Shown: positions 52,962 through 61,081, counted from the first letter of the stretch. The stretch: 64,000 nucleotides of DNA from Blastomonas sp. SL216 (GCA_026625625.1 CP113055.1:1490501-1554500), one strand, 5' to 3'. Translations and numbers: made by a program. The notes: generated from the sequence alone by a model not told the origin.

Positions 52962-53768
52962 CTACTCCCCCCGGCCCTGGCGGGTCATCAGTCCGCCGCG
53001 CTTGCGGATCGATCCGGGCATCCATTTCGCGGCAAAGGCCAGGCGCTTGGCAGTCGGGCCGACATAGCTGTGAACATGCTTGGGATCGTGCACTGCGGTC
53101 CATGCCGCCTCGGCGACGATCGATACCGGCGCGATCTCCAGCCCTGCCGCCGTCACGCTGTCGCGGCTCGACTGGTTGGTGCGCGCCACCGGACCGTCGA
53201 GCAGCGGCGTATCGATGAAGCTCGGCAGCAGCGCGCGCACGCGGACATTGTCCGGGCCCCATTCGATATCGAGCGCTTCGGACAGCCCGCGCACCGCGAA
53301 CTTGGTCGCCGAATAGACCGACAGCCCTGCAGAGCCGTAGATCCCCGACGCCGACGAGGTGTTGAGCAGGCACGATCCGGGCGTGGCCTTCAGATATTTG
53401 TGGCCGATATGCGCGCCATAGACGACGCCCTTGAAGTTGATGTCGACCAGTTTCTCGATATCGTCCTCGCTATGCTCCTCGAGCAGACCGCCAATGCCCA
53501 CCCCGGCATTGTTGAACAGCACGTGCAGCTTGCCGCCGCTCTTCTCGGTAAAGGCCTCCAGCGCCTGGGTCCATTGCTCGCGGCTGCGCACATCAAGGCT
53601 GTGGATCGACGACATGCCAGCGGGCAGCAGGCTGGCGGTCTCTTCCATGCCCTTGTGATTCACGTCGGCCAGACCGACGAACCAGCCGCGCGCCGCGAAG
53701 TAGCGCGCCACCTCGCGCCCGATTCCCGAGGCTCCGCCGGTGATGAAGATATATTTGGTGTCGGTCAT
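52962..53768 (-). CDS. short-chain dehydrogenase/reductase
   Basis: A 268-residue SDR. Cofactor loop ITGGASGIGREVA (11-23), Asp in LADVNHKG that favours NAD, the NNAGVGIGG motif, catalytic Ser in NTSSASGIYG and Tyr-X3-Lys in YSATKFAVRGLSEAL. The family oxidises or reduces alcohols and ketones; substrate unknown. The start at 53768 (MTDTKYIFIT) gives the normal SDR N-terminus; a longer in-frame leader (53798) is open but unlikely. It ends by the repeat element shared with GMC. Confidence 0.85.
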   Translation of the reverse strand: MTDTKYIFITGGASGIGREVARYFAARGWFVGLADVNHKGMEETASLLPAGMSSIHSLDVRSREQWTQALEAFTEKSGGKLHVLFNNAGVGIGGLLEEHSEDDIEKLVDINFKGVVYGAHIGHKYLKATPGSCLLNTSSASGIYGSAGLSVYSATKFAVRGLSEALDIEWGPDNVRVRALLPSFIDTPLLDGPVARTNQSSRDSVTAAGLEIAPVSIVAEAAWTAVHDPKHVHSYVGPTAKRLAFAAKWMPGSIRKRGGLMTRQGRGE

Positions 53769-53800
53769 GTGTCCCTCTCCAGGCCAGACCCAAACCACCT

Positions 53801-53880
53801 CCGCTCAGCCTGAGCCTGTCGAAGGCCCCGCACACACGCTGGCCAAATAGCGGGGCCTTCGACAAGCTCAGGCTGAGCGG
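53801..53880. repeat. inverted-repeat element, 31-bp arms
   Basis: Arm 53801-53831 (CCGCTCAGCCTGAGCCTGTC + GAAGGCCCCGC) pairs with 53850-53880 at 30 of 31 positions over an 18-base loop. The core CCTTCGACAAGCTCAGG is a widespread intergenic repeat of proteobacteria. The rest of the 227-base gap (53769-53995) holds no gene; it must contain the promoter for the ABC gene. Confidence 0.8.
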
Positions 53881-53995
53881 GCATGGGCTTATTCCGGCCA
53901 GGCTCTTTCTGATGTGAGGCGCACGCTAAGCTGCAGATTTCTGCCGCGCAAGTGGCTAGCCAGCGCGTCAAAGCCCCGCCTATAAGCGTAGACGC

Positions 53996-56350
53996 ATGGC
54001 GACCTCCTCCTCCCCTTCCCGGCCCGCCACCGCGCGCGGCCCTGCCGTAGCGTTCGAGGGCGTCGGCAAGACCTATGGCGCCACGATCGCCATTGATCGC
54101 ATCGATGCGACAATTTCGCCCGGCACCTTTGTCGCGATCGTGGGAAGCTCGGGATCGGGCAAGTCGACGCTGCTGAAAACGGTCAACCGGCTGATCGAGC
54201 CCGATTGCGGCACGGTGCGAATCGATGGCAGCGATGTCGCGACGCGCGAGCTGCACCAGCTGCGCCGCTCGATCGGCTATGTGTTCCAGAATATCGGCCT
54301 GTTCCCGCATATGAGCGTCGCGCAGAATATCGGCATCGGATCGCGGCTGGCGACCCGCAAACCGCTGGCCGCCGAGCGGGTGGCCGCGCTGCTCGATCTG
54401 GTCGACCTGCCCCGCGCCTTTGCCGCGCGCCTGCCCGAGCAGCTTTCCGGCGGGCAGAAGCAGCGCGTCGGCGTCGCCAGAGCGCTTGCCGGCGAGCCGG
54501 GCCTGATGCTGATGGACGAACCATTCGGCGCGCTCGATCCCGTCACGCGCGAGGCACTGGGCGAACAATATCGCGCGCTGCACGACCGGCTGGGGCTCAG
54601 CACGATCATGGTCACGCACGACATGGCCGAGGCCCTGCTGTTCGCCGACCGGATCTGGGTGATGGCGAGCGGGCGGATCGTGGCGGATGCCACCCCTGCG
54701 CAGCTGATCGCGGGCGGCTGCGGCGCGGAAGCCGAGGCGCTGGTCGCGGTGCCTCCGGCTGCAGGCCGAACGGATCACCGCGATGCGGGCAGCAGAGCGC
54801 GCGCCGTGACGCTGGACTGGCCGCGCATTCTCGATCTGCTCGCCCAGCATGTGCAATTGAGCTTTGCAGCATTAGGGCTGGCGCTGGTGATCGCGCTGCC
54901 GCTCGCCATCTGGTCGGTGCGCAACCGCACCGTCGCCAGCATCACCCTGGGCTTTGCCAGCCTGGTCCAGACCATCCCCGCGCTGGCGCTGCTCGCCCTG
55001 TTCTTCCCGCTGCTGCTCGCGCTGTCGGCGGTGTTCGGCGATGTTATCTCGCCGCTCGGCTTCCTGCCCTCGCTGCTCGCGCTCACCCTTTATGCGCTGC
55101 TGCCGATCCTGCGCAACGCGGTCACCGGGCTGCGCTCGGTCGAACCGGCGATGGTCGAGGCGGCGGACGGTGTGGGCATGACCGGCCTGCAGAAGCTGTG
55201 GCTGGTCGAAGCCCCGCTCGCCTCCACGACGATCATGGCCGGGGTGCGCACGGCGGCAGTATGGACGATCGGCGCGGCGACGCTCTCCACGACCGTCGGG
55301 CAGCCGAGCCTGGGCGACCTCATCTTTGCCGGGCTGCAGACGCAGAACTGGTCGCTCGTGCTCGCCGGGTGCGCGGCGGCGGCGGGCCTTGCCATCACCG
55401 TCGACCTGTTGCTGGGGCTGATCGAAAGCGGCATCGCGCACCGCCGCCATGCGCGCATCTGGGGCGCCGGGATCGCGCTGGCGCTGGGCCTGGGAATCGC
55501 GCTCTGGCCTGCCCCTGCGAGTGACAAGCCGGTGGTAACCATCGGTGCCAAACGCTTCTCGGAACAGTATATTCTGGCGCGGCTGATCGGTCGGCGACTG
55601 GAAGCGGCGGGTTATGACGTGCGCTATCGCGAAGGGCTGGGCAGCGCAGTCGTCTATCGCGCGCTGACCAGCGATGAGGTGCAGGTCTATGTCGATTATG
55701 CCGGGACGATCTGGACCAACGAGATGCAGCGCCAGGACCCCGAGCCGCGCCGCCAGATGATCGGCGAGATCGCGCGCTGGGCCAGGGCGCAGCACGGGGT
55801 GCAGCTGGTCGGGCCGCTGGGCTTTGAAAACACCTATGCCTTTGCCGTGCGCCCCGATGATGCCAGGCGGCTGGGGCTGCGCTCGCTCGACGATGTGGTC
55901 CGCGTTGCACCGGATTTCGTCTTCGGCACCGATGTCGAGTTTCTGGAGCGGCCCGAATGGCAGATGGTGCAAAAGGCCTATCCGCTGCGCTTCAAGGGCC
56001 GCCGCGCATTCGAGCCGACCTTCATGTATCGCGCGCTCTCGCTTGGCGAGGCGGACATCATCTCTGCCTTCAGCTCCGACGGCCGCATCGCCGCCAACGG
56101 CTTTGTCGTGCTCGCCGATCCCAAGGGCGCGGTGCCCAGCTATGACGCGATCCTGCTCGCCAGCCGTTCGGCCGCAGCCGACAAGCGCCTGATGGCGGCG
56201 CTCAAGCCTCTGGTCGGCGCAATCCCGGTGGAAAAAATGCGGGAGGCCAATTATCGCGTCGACCGGGACGCGAACAAGCAAAGCCCGGCCGATTCGGCCG
56301 CCTGGCTGGACCAAGCCATCTCCGCGAAGACCGAGGACAGAAATCCATGA
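53996..56350 (+). CDS. ABC importer fused in one polypeptide: ATPase, permease and binding domain (OpuA-type)
   Basis: A 784-residue protein. Residues about 15-250 are an ATPase with Walker A GSSGSGKS (50-57), LSGGQ (150-154), Walker B LMDEP and the H-loop THDM. A permease follows (about 280-480, about six helices) with the EAA loop EAADGVGMTGLQKL (388-401). After one more helix, residues about 513-775 form an OpuAC-like substrate-binding domain (TIGAKRFSEQYILARL, YVDYAGTIWTNEM). Family knowledge: osmoprotectants such as glycine betaine, choline or carnitine. Usually these are two or three proteins, so a triple fusion in one chain is rare. No CBS domains are seen. The last codons overlap the next gene by four bases. 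Confidence 0.9.
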   Translation: MATSSSPSRPATARGPAVAFEGVGKTYGATIAIDRIDATISPGTFVAIVGSSGSGKSTLLKTVNRLIEPDCGTVRIDGSDVATRELHQLRRSIGYVFQNIGLFPHMSVAQNIGIGSRLATRKPLAAERVAALLDLVDLPRAFAARLPEQLSGGQKQRVGVARALAGEPGLMLMDEPFGALDPVTREALGEQYRALHDRLGLSTIMVTHDMAEALLFADRIWVMASGRIVADATPAQLIAGGCGAEAEALVAVPPAAGRTDHRDAGSRARAVTLDWPRILDLLAQHVQLSFAALGLALVIALPLAIWSVRNRTVASITLGFASLVQTIPALALLALFFPLLLALSAVFGDVISPLGFLPSLLALTLYALLPILRNAVTGLRSVEPAMVEAADGVGMTGLQKLWLVEAPLASTTIMAGVRTAAVWTIGAATLSTTVGQPSLGDLIFAGLQTQNWSLVLAGCAAAAGLAITVDLLLGLIESGIAHRRHARIWGAGIALALGLGIALWPAPASDKPVVTIGAKRFSEQYILARLIGRRLEAAGYDVRYREGLGSAVVYRALTSDEVQVYVDYAGTIWTNEMQRQDPEPRRQMIGEIARWARAQHGVQLVGPLGFENTYAFAVRPDDARRLGLRSLDDVVRVAPDFVFGTDVEFLERPEWQMVQKAYPLRFKGRRAFEPTFMYRALSLGEADIISAFSSDGRIAANGFVVLADPKGAVPSYDAILLASRSAAADKRLMAALKPLVGAIPVEKMREANYRVDRDANKQSPADSAAWLDQAISAKTEDRNP

Positions 56351-56886
56351 TGATCAAGCGCCTGCTGCTGACACTTTTCATCGCGCCGATACTGATGTGC
56401 GCGAATGCCGCGCATGCCGCCGTGACCATCACCTTCTACAGCCATGAACTGGGCAGCCAGTTTCCGCATGCCTTTGCGACGCTGAAGGGCAAGGTCGATT
56501 CGACCGGTGAGCTCGTCGACACCAATGTCGGCTTTACCGCGACCAGCACCGGACCCAGCATCCTGTTCGGCTGGGTCGAAGGCCGGGTCAGCGTAGTCAA
56601 GCCCAAGTACATTGCCGATAGCGCGCCGCATTTCAGCTACGAGCTGACCGATGCCGAATATCGCGCGGTGATGGCGGTGGCCGAGAAATGGCGCAAGAAG
56701 CCGCAGAAGAACTACAACCTCAACAAGGCTAATTGCGTCCATTTCATCGGCGAGATCGCAACCGCTGCCGGGCTGAAGATCAACCCCAAGAGCAAGTTCT
56801 TCAAGAAGCCGACCAGCTTCCTCAAGGAAGTCACCGCGCTCAGCCGCGACCGGCTGGCCCGCGGCAAGATCCTCTACAAGGCCTGA
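56347..56886 (+). CDS. secreted hypothetical protein, possible Cys/His hydrolase
   Basis: A 179-residue exported protein (signal peptide about 1-24, ANAAHA). After the strand VTITFYSHELGSQFPHAFATLKG and a central domain, the segment NLNKANCVHFIGEIA carries a Cys; with the upstream HAF this looks like the permuted NlpC/P60-type Cys/His catalytic pair, but that is inference from pattern only. The C-terminus is Lys/Arg-rich (NPKSKFFKKPTSFLKEV). It overlaps the ABC fusion gene start/stop by four bases and is very likely co-transcribed with it. The family is unknown to me. Confidence 0.6.
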   Translation: MMIKRLLLTLFIAPILMCANAAHAAVTITFYSHELGSQFPHAFATLKGKVDSTGELVDTNVGFTATSTGPSILFGWVEGRVSVVKPKYIADSAPHFSYELTDAEYRAVMAVAEKWRKKPQKNYNLNKANCVHFIGEIATAAGLKINPKSKFFKKPTSFLKEVTALSRDRLARGKILYKA

Positions 56887-56905
56887 TATTCGAGCAACTT
56901 ACCGG

Positions 56906-57541
56906 TCAAAGCGCGGCATTGTTGTAGCAATGCCAGGTGAGGATCGCGACCGCGCCGCGATGCGGTGACCAGGGATCGGCGATGAGACGCGTTTCCTTTT
57001 CGGAGGGCCGCGCCTCCAGCCCCAGGATGCGGCCGATCCCCGCCTGTACCGCCAGATCGCCAGCGGGCCAGATATCAGGGCGGCCCTCGGCGAACAGCAG
57101 ATAGATTTCCGCCGACCAGCGGCCGATGCCCTTGATCCGCACCAGCTCGGCAATCGCCGCCTCGTCGTCTGGCGGCAGGTTCTCCAGATCGAGACCGCCG
57201 CTCACCACCAGTTCGGCAAGCGAGCGCGCATAGCCCTGTTTCTGGCGGGAGAGGCCACAGGCGCGCAGTGCATCGAAATCCGCCGCGATCAGCGCCTCGG
57301 GCGCGGCCCCGGTGCCCAATGCCGCCTCCAGCTTGTTCCAGACCGATGCCGCTGCCGCAACGCTCACCTGCTGGCCGACGATCGTGCGCAGCAGGGTCGT
57401 ATAGCCTCGCTCGCGGATGCGCGGTTCGGGATAGCCTGCAATGCCCAGCGCGCGCGCAATCGCCGGTTCGCGCGCGGCGATCGTGTCCAGCCCCTGCGTC
57501 AGCTGCTCTGCGGTCAATCCCATAACTGCATCCTCATCCAT
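56906..57541 (-). CDS. DNA-3-methyladenine glycosylase II-like (HhH-GPD)
   Basis: A 211-residue glycosylase of the HhH-GPD superfamily that removes alkylated bases. The helix-hairpin-helix LVRIKGIGRWSAEIYLLF (133-150) and the catalytic Asp in PAGDLAVQAGIG (Asp162) are present, as is the QQVSVAAAASV helix. It lacks the N-terminal domain of E. coli AlkA, like many short AlkA-type enzymes. A second start, MGLTAEQL (seven codons in), is possible. Converges on the secreted hypothetical gene. Confidence 0.9.
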   Translation of the reverse strand: MDEDAVMGLTAEQLTQGLDTIAAREPAIARALGIAGYPEPRIRERGYTTLLRTIVGQQVSVAAAASVWNKLEAALGTGAAPEALIAADFDALRACGLSRQKQGYARSLAELVVSGGLDLENLPPDDEAAIAELVRIKGIGRWSAEIYLLFAEGRPDIWPAGDLAVQAGIGRILGLEARPSEKETRLIADPWSPHRGAVAILTWHCYNNAAL

Positions 57542-57628
57542 TCCGCCCCTTGCATTCGGGCGTGGCGTTGATCATAGCAACCGCGTTCGGGGGGCCAATG
57601 CCCGTTTCCATTTATTTGGGGAGTTTCC

Positions 57629-57946
57629 ATGCCAAAGCTGACCGTCATCAATCGCGCGGGCGAAGAGAGCACCATCCAGGCCGATAGCGGCCTTTCCGTG
57701 ATGGAAGCGATCCGCGACAACGGCTTTGACGAACTGCTGGCGCTGTGCGGCGGATGCTGCTCCTGCGCGACCTGCCATGTCCATGTCGATGCCGACTGGG
57801 CGGGCAAGCTGCCCCCGATCAGCGCGGACGAGGACGACCTGCTCGACAGCTCGGACCACCGCAACGACACCTCGCGCCTGTCCTGCCAGATCCAGCTGAC
57901 CGATGCGCTCGATGGCCTGAAGGTCACCATCGCACCGGAAGATTGA
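57629..57946 (+). CDS. [2Fe-2S] ferredoxin, adrenodoxin type
   Basis: A 105-residue ferredoxin. Cluster Cys40, Cys46 and Cys49 (C-X5-C-X2-C within [13 protein letters not shown]) plus Cys86 (LSCQIQL) match the plant/adrenodoxin pattern; extra Cys43 and Cys44 are unusual. The closing [14 protein letters not shown] and acidic interaction helix fit the P450/oxygenase-partner or Isc types. The electron partner is not in this window. It sits between alkA (opposite strand) and the CinA-like gene, so it is probably monocistronic. Confidence 0.93.
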   Translation: MPKLTVINRAGEESTIQADSGLSVMEAIRDNGFDELLALCGGCCSCATCHVHVDADWAGKLPPISADEDDLLDSSDHRNDTSRLSCQIQLTDALDGLKVTIAPED

Positions 57947-57954
57947 TCGCCTGA

Positions 57955-58731
57955 TCAGATGCCGCCGGGCGTGACCTCGCGCCCGGCCGCTTCCAGCGCC
58001 GTGCTCAGCGCCGCCGCGCACGCATCGAGCGCCGCCTGATCGACCGAGCGGATGACGAAGTTCGCGCCCACCCGCCCTTCGCGGAAGAACGGATAGCTGC
58101 CGATCTGGCAGCCTTCATGCGCGCGCTCGGTCGCCCCCAGCATGTCCGCGACCTCGCTTTCCGCCACCCAGCAGCCCAGCGTTGCCGAGAGAACCGGCAG
58201 CCCGCCTTCGAGCGTCCCGGTGAGCGCATCGAGCATGCCCGCCGTGATATGCGGCACCCCGGCCATCAGGAACAGGTTGCCGATGCGGATGCCCGGCGCA
58301 CCCGACATGCGGTTCTCGATCAGCTCTGCCCCATCGGGCACCCGCGCCATGCGCAGCCGGCCTTCGTTGAGCCCGCCGCGCGTTTCGTAATAACGCTCCA
58401 GAATCGCGCGTGCGACCGGGTGGATCACCACGTCGACGCCCAGCGCGCGGGCAATCGCATCGACGGTGATGTCGTCATGCGTCGGGCCGATGCCGCCGGT
58501 GGTGAACAGATAGTCGTTGCGCGCGCGCAGCAGGTTCACCGCCTCGATGATCGCATCCATGTCATCGGCGACGACGCGCACCTCTTTGAGCCTTATCCCC
58601 TGCACATTCAGCCAGGTGGCAACCTGTGCGACATTCTTGTCCTGGGTGCGGCCGGAGAGGATTTCATCGCCGATCACGATCAGCGCGGCGGTCCAGATGC
58701 GGGGGCTCGATGCGGGGGCGTCTGCTGTCAT
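57955..58731 (-). CDS. CinA/MoaB-like molybdopterin-binding domain protein
   Basis: A 258-residue MoCF-biosynthesis-fold protein (CinA N-terminal/MoaB type). The signature AALIVIGDEILSGRTQDKN, the FTTGGIGPTHDDIT loop and VPDGAELIENRMSGAPGI are characteristic. It lacks the C-terminal nicotinamide-nucleotide amidohydrolase domain (PncC) of full CinA. Members bind molybdopterin or act on ADP-ribose/NMN; the role here is open. It converges with the ferredoxin gene. Confidence 0.85.
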   Translation of the reverse strand: MTADAPASSPRIWTAALIVIGDEILSGRTQDKNVAQVATWLNVQGIRLKEVRVVADDMDAIIEAVNLLRARNDYLFTTGGIGPTHDDITVDAIARALGVDVVIHPVARAILERYYETRGGLNEGRLRMARVPDGAELIENRMSGAPGIRIGNLFLMAGVPHITAGMLDALTGTLEGGLPVLSATLGCWVAESEVADMLGATERAHEGCQIGSYPFFREGRVGANFVIRSVDQAALDACAAALSTALEAAGREVTPGGI

Positions 58732-58787
58732 GCGCCGGTGTTTAACGCTTGGGCTAGACCACGCAAGCGCTTGTATGCGCTGGTCCG

Positions 58788-59183
58788 CTATTCCTCCCAG
58801 AAGGTGCGGCAGCCAAGCGCCCCCAGCGCCGGATCGCGGGTGATGACAGTCAGGTCGTCGTGGATGGCCTGGGCGGCGATCATCCGGTCGAACGGGTCGC
58901 GATGCTCGCCCGCAAGCGATCCGGCGAGCAGGCCGTGGGTCACGCTGACCGGTAGCAGTTCAAATCCGTTGCGGTCGCACAAAGCCTCGAACAGCTCGAC
59001 GGCTTCTTCGGCCTCGTGCCATTTGCCCAGGCGCACCTTGGTCGCTATCTCCCAGGCAGAAGCGGCGCTAACATAGACAATATTGAACGGGTCGAGCAGT
59101 CTACGACGAATGCTCTCCGGCAGCAGCGGATTGTCGTTCCACCACCAGATCAGTGCATGTGTGTCGAATAGAAAGCCGTTCAC
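58788..59183 (-). CDS. VapC-family PIN-domain toxin
   Basis: A 131-residue PIN nuclease. Acidic residues sit where expected: FDTHALIWWW (Asp7), an ASAWEIATKVRLGKW Glu, and DPFDRMIAAQA plus a late TRD. The FDTHALLWW form marks the VapC subgroup paired with Phd/YefM antitoxins. It would cleave RNA when free of its antitoxin. Start and stop overlap the antitoxin gene by four bases, typical of toxin-antitoxin operons. Confidence 0.92.
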   Translation of the reverse strand: MNGFLFDTHALIWWWNDNPLLPESIRRRLLDPFNIVYVSAASAWEIATKVRLGKWHEAEEAVELFEALCDRNGFELLPVSVTHGLLAGSLAGEHRDPFDRMIAAQAIHDDLTVITRDPALGALGCRTFWEE

Positions 59184-59410
59184 TCCCAGGCCCGAAGCTC
59201 TTCTTCAGGCAGCGGGTCGAAGAAGAAACCGTCGGGAATCTTTGCCCTCAACCCACCGGGCCGCCGCTCCACCTTGGGCTTTTCCAGCGGCACCAGCCGG
59301 GCATAGGGCTTGCCCGCCTTGGCCAGGATGATCTCCTCGCCCGCGTGTGCGCGGTCGAGCAACTTGGAAAAATGCGTTTTCGCGTCATGCACGTTGACGA
59401 TGCTGGTCAT
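59180..59410 (-). CDS. Phd/YefM-family antitoxin
   Basis: A 76-residue antitoxin. N-terminal SIVNVHDAKTHFSKLLDRAHAG, then IILAKAGKPYARLVPLE is the Phd/YefM DNA-binding fold; the Pro/Arg-rich tail (RRPGGLRAKIPDGFFFDPLPEEELRAWE) is the toxin-neutralising part. It is first in the module and overlaps VapC by four bases. Repeated TAGTCC boxes lie just before its start and are the probable autorepression site. Confidence 0.92.
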   Translation of the reverse strand: MTSIVNVHDAKTHFSKLLDRAHAGEEIILAKAGKPYARLVPLEKPKVERRPGGLRAKIPDGFFFDPLPEEELRAWE

Positions 59411-59420
59411 GGCCCCCAGC

Positions 59421-59458
59421 TAGTCCATTGACCGGACTAAGTCAACGGACTAAGTCCA
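59421..59458. promoter_or_regulatory. repeated operator of the vapBC-like module
   Basis: TAGTCC (59421-59426) faces GGACTA (59434-59439), and CGGACTAAGTC recurs with a 13-base period at 59433 and 59446. On the minus strand TTGACT...TAGCTG with a 17-base spacer may be a weak promoter covered by these boxes, as in autoregulated antitoxin operons. Confidence 0.6.
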
Positions 59459-59523
59459 CGAGATCACGCGTCCCGCTCCTTGACGGGTCGCAATTTGCCC
59501 CGGCTTCGTTTAAGGCTGTTCGC

Positions 59524-60348
59524 ATGAATCAGTATGTCCACGTCACCAATGCCGATACGCCGATGCGCGATGGCACGATCAAACTGCATGGGCCCGAGGG
59601 CTTTGATGGCATGCGCAAGGCCGGCCAGCTCGCCGCGCACGTGCTCGACGAACTGACATCGTTCGTAACCGAAGGCGTGACCACCGAAGAGATCGACGCC
59701 AGGGCGCGCGAGCTGATGCTGGCGGGCGGCGGCATTCCTGCGACTTTGGGCTATCGCGGCTTCACGCACAGCTGCTGCACGTCGATCAACCATGTTGTCT
59801 GCCATGGCATTCCGGGGGATCGGAAGCTCAAGGAAGGCGATATCGTCAATATCGACGTCACTCCGATCGTCGATGGCTGGCACGGCGATACCAGCCGCAT
59901 GTTCCTGATCGGCGATGTCGGCGTCAAGGCGCGGCGGCTGGTCGATGTGACCTATGAATGCCTGATGCTGGGTATCGAGCAGGCGCGGCCCGGCAACACC
60001 ATGGGCGATGTCGCGCATGCGATCCAGTCCTATGCCGAAAAGCACCGCTATGGCGTGGTCCGCGATTTCTGCGGCCATGGCCTGGGCAAGCTGTTCCATG
60101 ATGCGCCCGAGGTCGTCCATGTCGGACGCCCCGGCACCGGCCCGGAGCTCAAGCCCGGCATGTTCTTCACCATCGAGCCGATGATCAATATCGGCAAGCA
60201 TGCGGTGAAGATGCTCGAGGACGGCTGGACCGCCGTGACCCGCGACCGTTCGCTCTCGGCCCAGTTCGAACATTCGATCGGCATTACCGAAACCGGCTGC
60301 GAGATCTTCACCAAGAGCGCGAAGGGACTGGACTGCCCGCCTTATTGA
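59524..60348 (+). CDS. map: type I methionine aminopeptidase
   Basis: A 274-residue enzyme that removes the N-terminal Met from nascent proteins. The signature FTHSCCTSINHVVCHGIP with its metal-site His, DIVNIDVTPIVDGWHGDTSRMF (Asp ligands), CGHGLGKLFHDAPEV and FTIEPMI are all present. The N-terminal extension (about 20 residues, HVTNADTPMRDG) is slightly longer than E. coli Map. The last codons overlap the downstream opposite-strand toxin by seven bases (60342-60348). It is enclosed by two toxin-antitoxin modules. Confidence 0.96.
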   Translation: MNQYVHVTNADTPMRDGTIKLHGPEGFDGMRKAGQLAAHVLDELTSFVTEGVTTEEIDARARELMLAGGGIPATLGYRGFTHSCCTSINHVVCHGIPGDRKLKEGDIVNIDVTPIVDGWHGDTSRMFLIGDVGVKARRLVDVTYECLMLGIEQARPGNTMGDVAHAIQSYAEKHRYGVVRDFCGHGLGKLFHDAPEVVHVGRPGTGPELKPGMFFTIEPMINIGKHAVKMLEDGWTAVTRDRSLSAQFEHSIGITETGCEIFTKSAKGLDCPPY

Positions 60349-60644
60349 TCGGTATCGTCCAGAAATGCGCGCTGCTGATCCCGAGCGCTGTGGACCACTC
60401 GCACAATTTCCAATTCATCGGCGCGCACGCGATAATAAATGATGTAGCGGCCAAAAGCCTGCCCTCGCAGGCCCCGCATCAATTCGCTCCGTGGTGAGCC
60501 GATGCCCGGACTGGCGCAGATACGGTCGAACTTATCCGCCAATCTGCCGATCAACCGTTCTGCAGCGGGCAAATTGTCCTGCGCAATATACTCGGCTATA
60601 GCGTCCAGGTCATTCTGGGCTTGTGCCGAGATGATGAGTTTCAT
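60342..60644 (-). CDS. RelE/ParE-family toxin
   Basis: A 100-residue toxin with the ParE pattern: LIISAQAQNDLDAIAEYIAQDNLPAAERLIGRL, then RSELMRGLRGQAFGRYIIYYRVRADELEIVRVVHSARDQ, with the R...Y-I-I-Y-Y and a final V-H-S-A-R-D motif. ParE members poison gyrase, RelE members cut ribosome-bound mRNA; by pattern ParE fits better. It overlaps the antitoxin gene by four bases (60641-60644) and runs into the map stop. Confidence 0.92.
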   Translation of the reverse strand: MKLIISAQAQNDLDAIAEYIAQDNLPAAERLIGRLADKFDRICASPGIGSPRSELMRGLRGQAFGRYIIYYRVRADELEIVRVVHSARDQQRAFLDDTDQ

Positions 60645-60907
60645 GAATTCGCAAACTTTGCACGCAAGCGTTGCTTCATGCCTTCAGGGTCCCACTCGAC
60701 GACACGGCCTGCTTCCAGATCGTCTATCCCCTTCTGCAGTTCCCGGCGCAAATCCTCAAGCTCGGCCTGCTGCATCTGCCGTTTGAGCTCCCACCCGCGC
60801 AACGCATCGCGGATCGCCTCGCTGATGCTGGCATATTCCCCCGCTTCCACGGCGGCGCGCAGCAATTGGTGATGCGCCTCGGTGAGGGTGATGCTGGCCT
60901 TTTCCAT
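60641..60907 (-). CDS. ParD-like ribbon-helix-helix antitoxin
   Basis: An 88-residue protein. N-terminal SITLTEAHHQLLRAAVEAGEYASISEAIRDALR is a ribbon-helix-helix domain (CopG/ParD type), and a charged C-terminal helix (AELEDLRRELQKGIDDLEAGRV) binds the toxin. It lies ahead of the ParE gene with a four-base overlap. A TATAAT box is 25-30 bases before the start, flanked by GGTG/CACC boxes that could be its own operator. Confidence 0.9.
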   Translation of the reverse strand: MEKASITLTEAHHQLLRAAVEAGEYASISEAIRDALRGWELKRQMQQAELEDLRRELQKGIDDLEAGRVVEWDPEGMKQRLRAKFANS

Positions 60908-60931
60908 ATCGGTCCTTTCGCTCTGGTGCGA

Positions 60932-60961
60932 TTATATCCCACCGGCCAGCCTTGACGCAAC
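60932..60961 (-). promoter_or_regulatory. predicted promoter of the parDE-like module
   Basis: On the minus strand a perfect TATAAT (60937-60932) with TTGCGT (60961-60956) 18 bases upstream. GGTG and CACC lie on either side of the -10, forming a small inverted repeat (GGTGGGATATAATCGCACC) that could bind the ribbon-helix-helix antitoxin. Confidence 0.55.
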
Positions 60962-61081
60962 CCGGCCGGAGGTATCGCACCATGCCCAAAATTTGGGCAG
61001 CGCAGCAGACCCCTGCCCGCAATTCCGGCATCCCCCGCAATAATGTTGCAACGCAGCCAAGCTTTTGTGGCGGAATGCGTC

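Noticed and set aside
53769-53995. Inverted repeat at 53801 as an insertion-sequence end or attachment site
   Set aside because: There is no transposase or integrase nearby and no target duplication; a similar solo arm occurs elsewhere, so it fits an intergenic repeat family.
60983-60998. Palindrome GCCCAAAATTTGGGC before glnB as an NtrC site
   Set aside because: It does not match the NtrC consensus (GCACY-N5-RGTGC) well, so it is mentioned only as a possible activator site.
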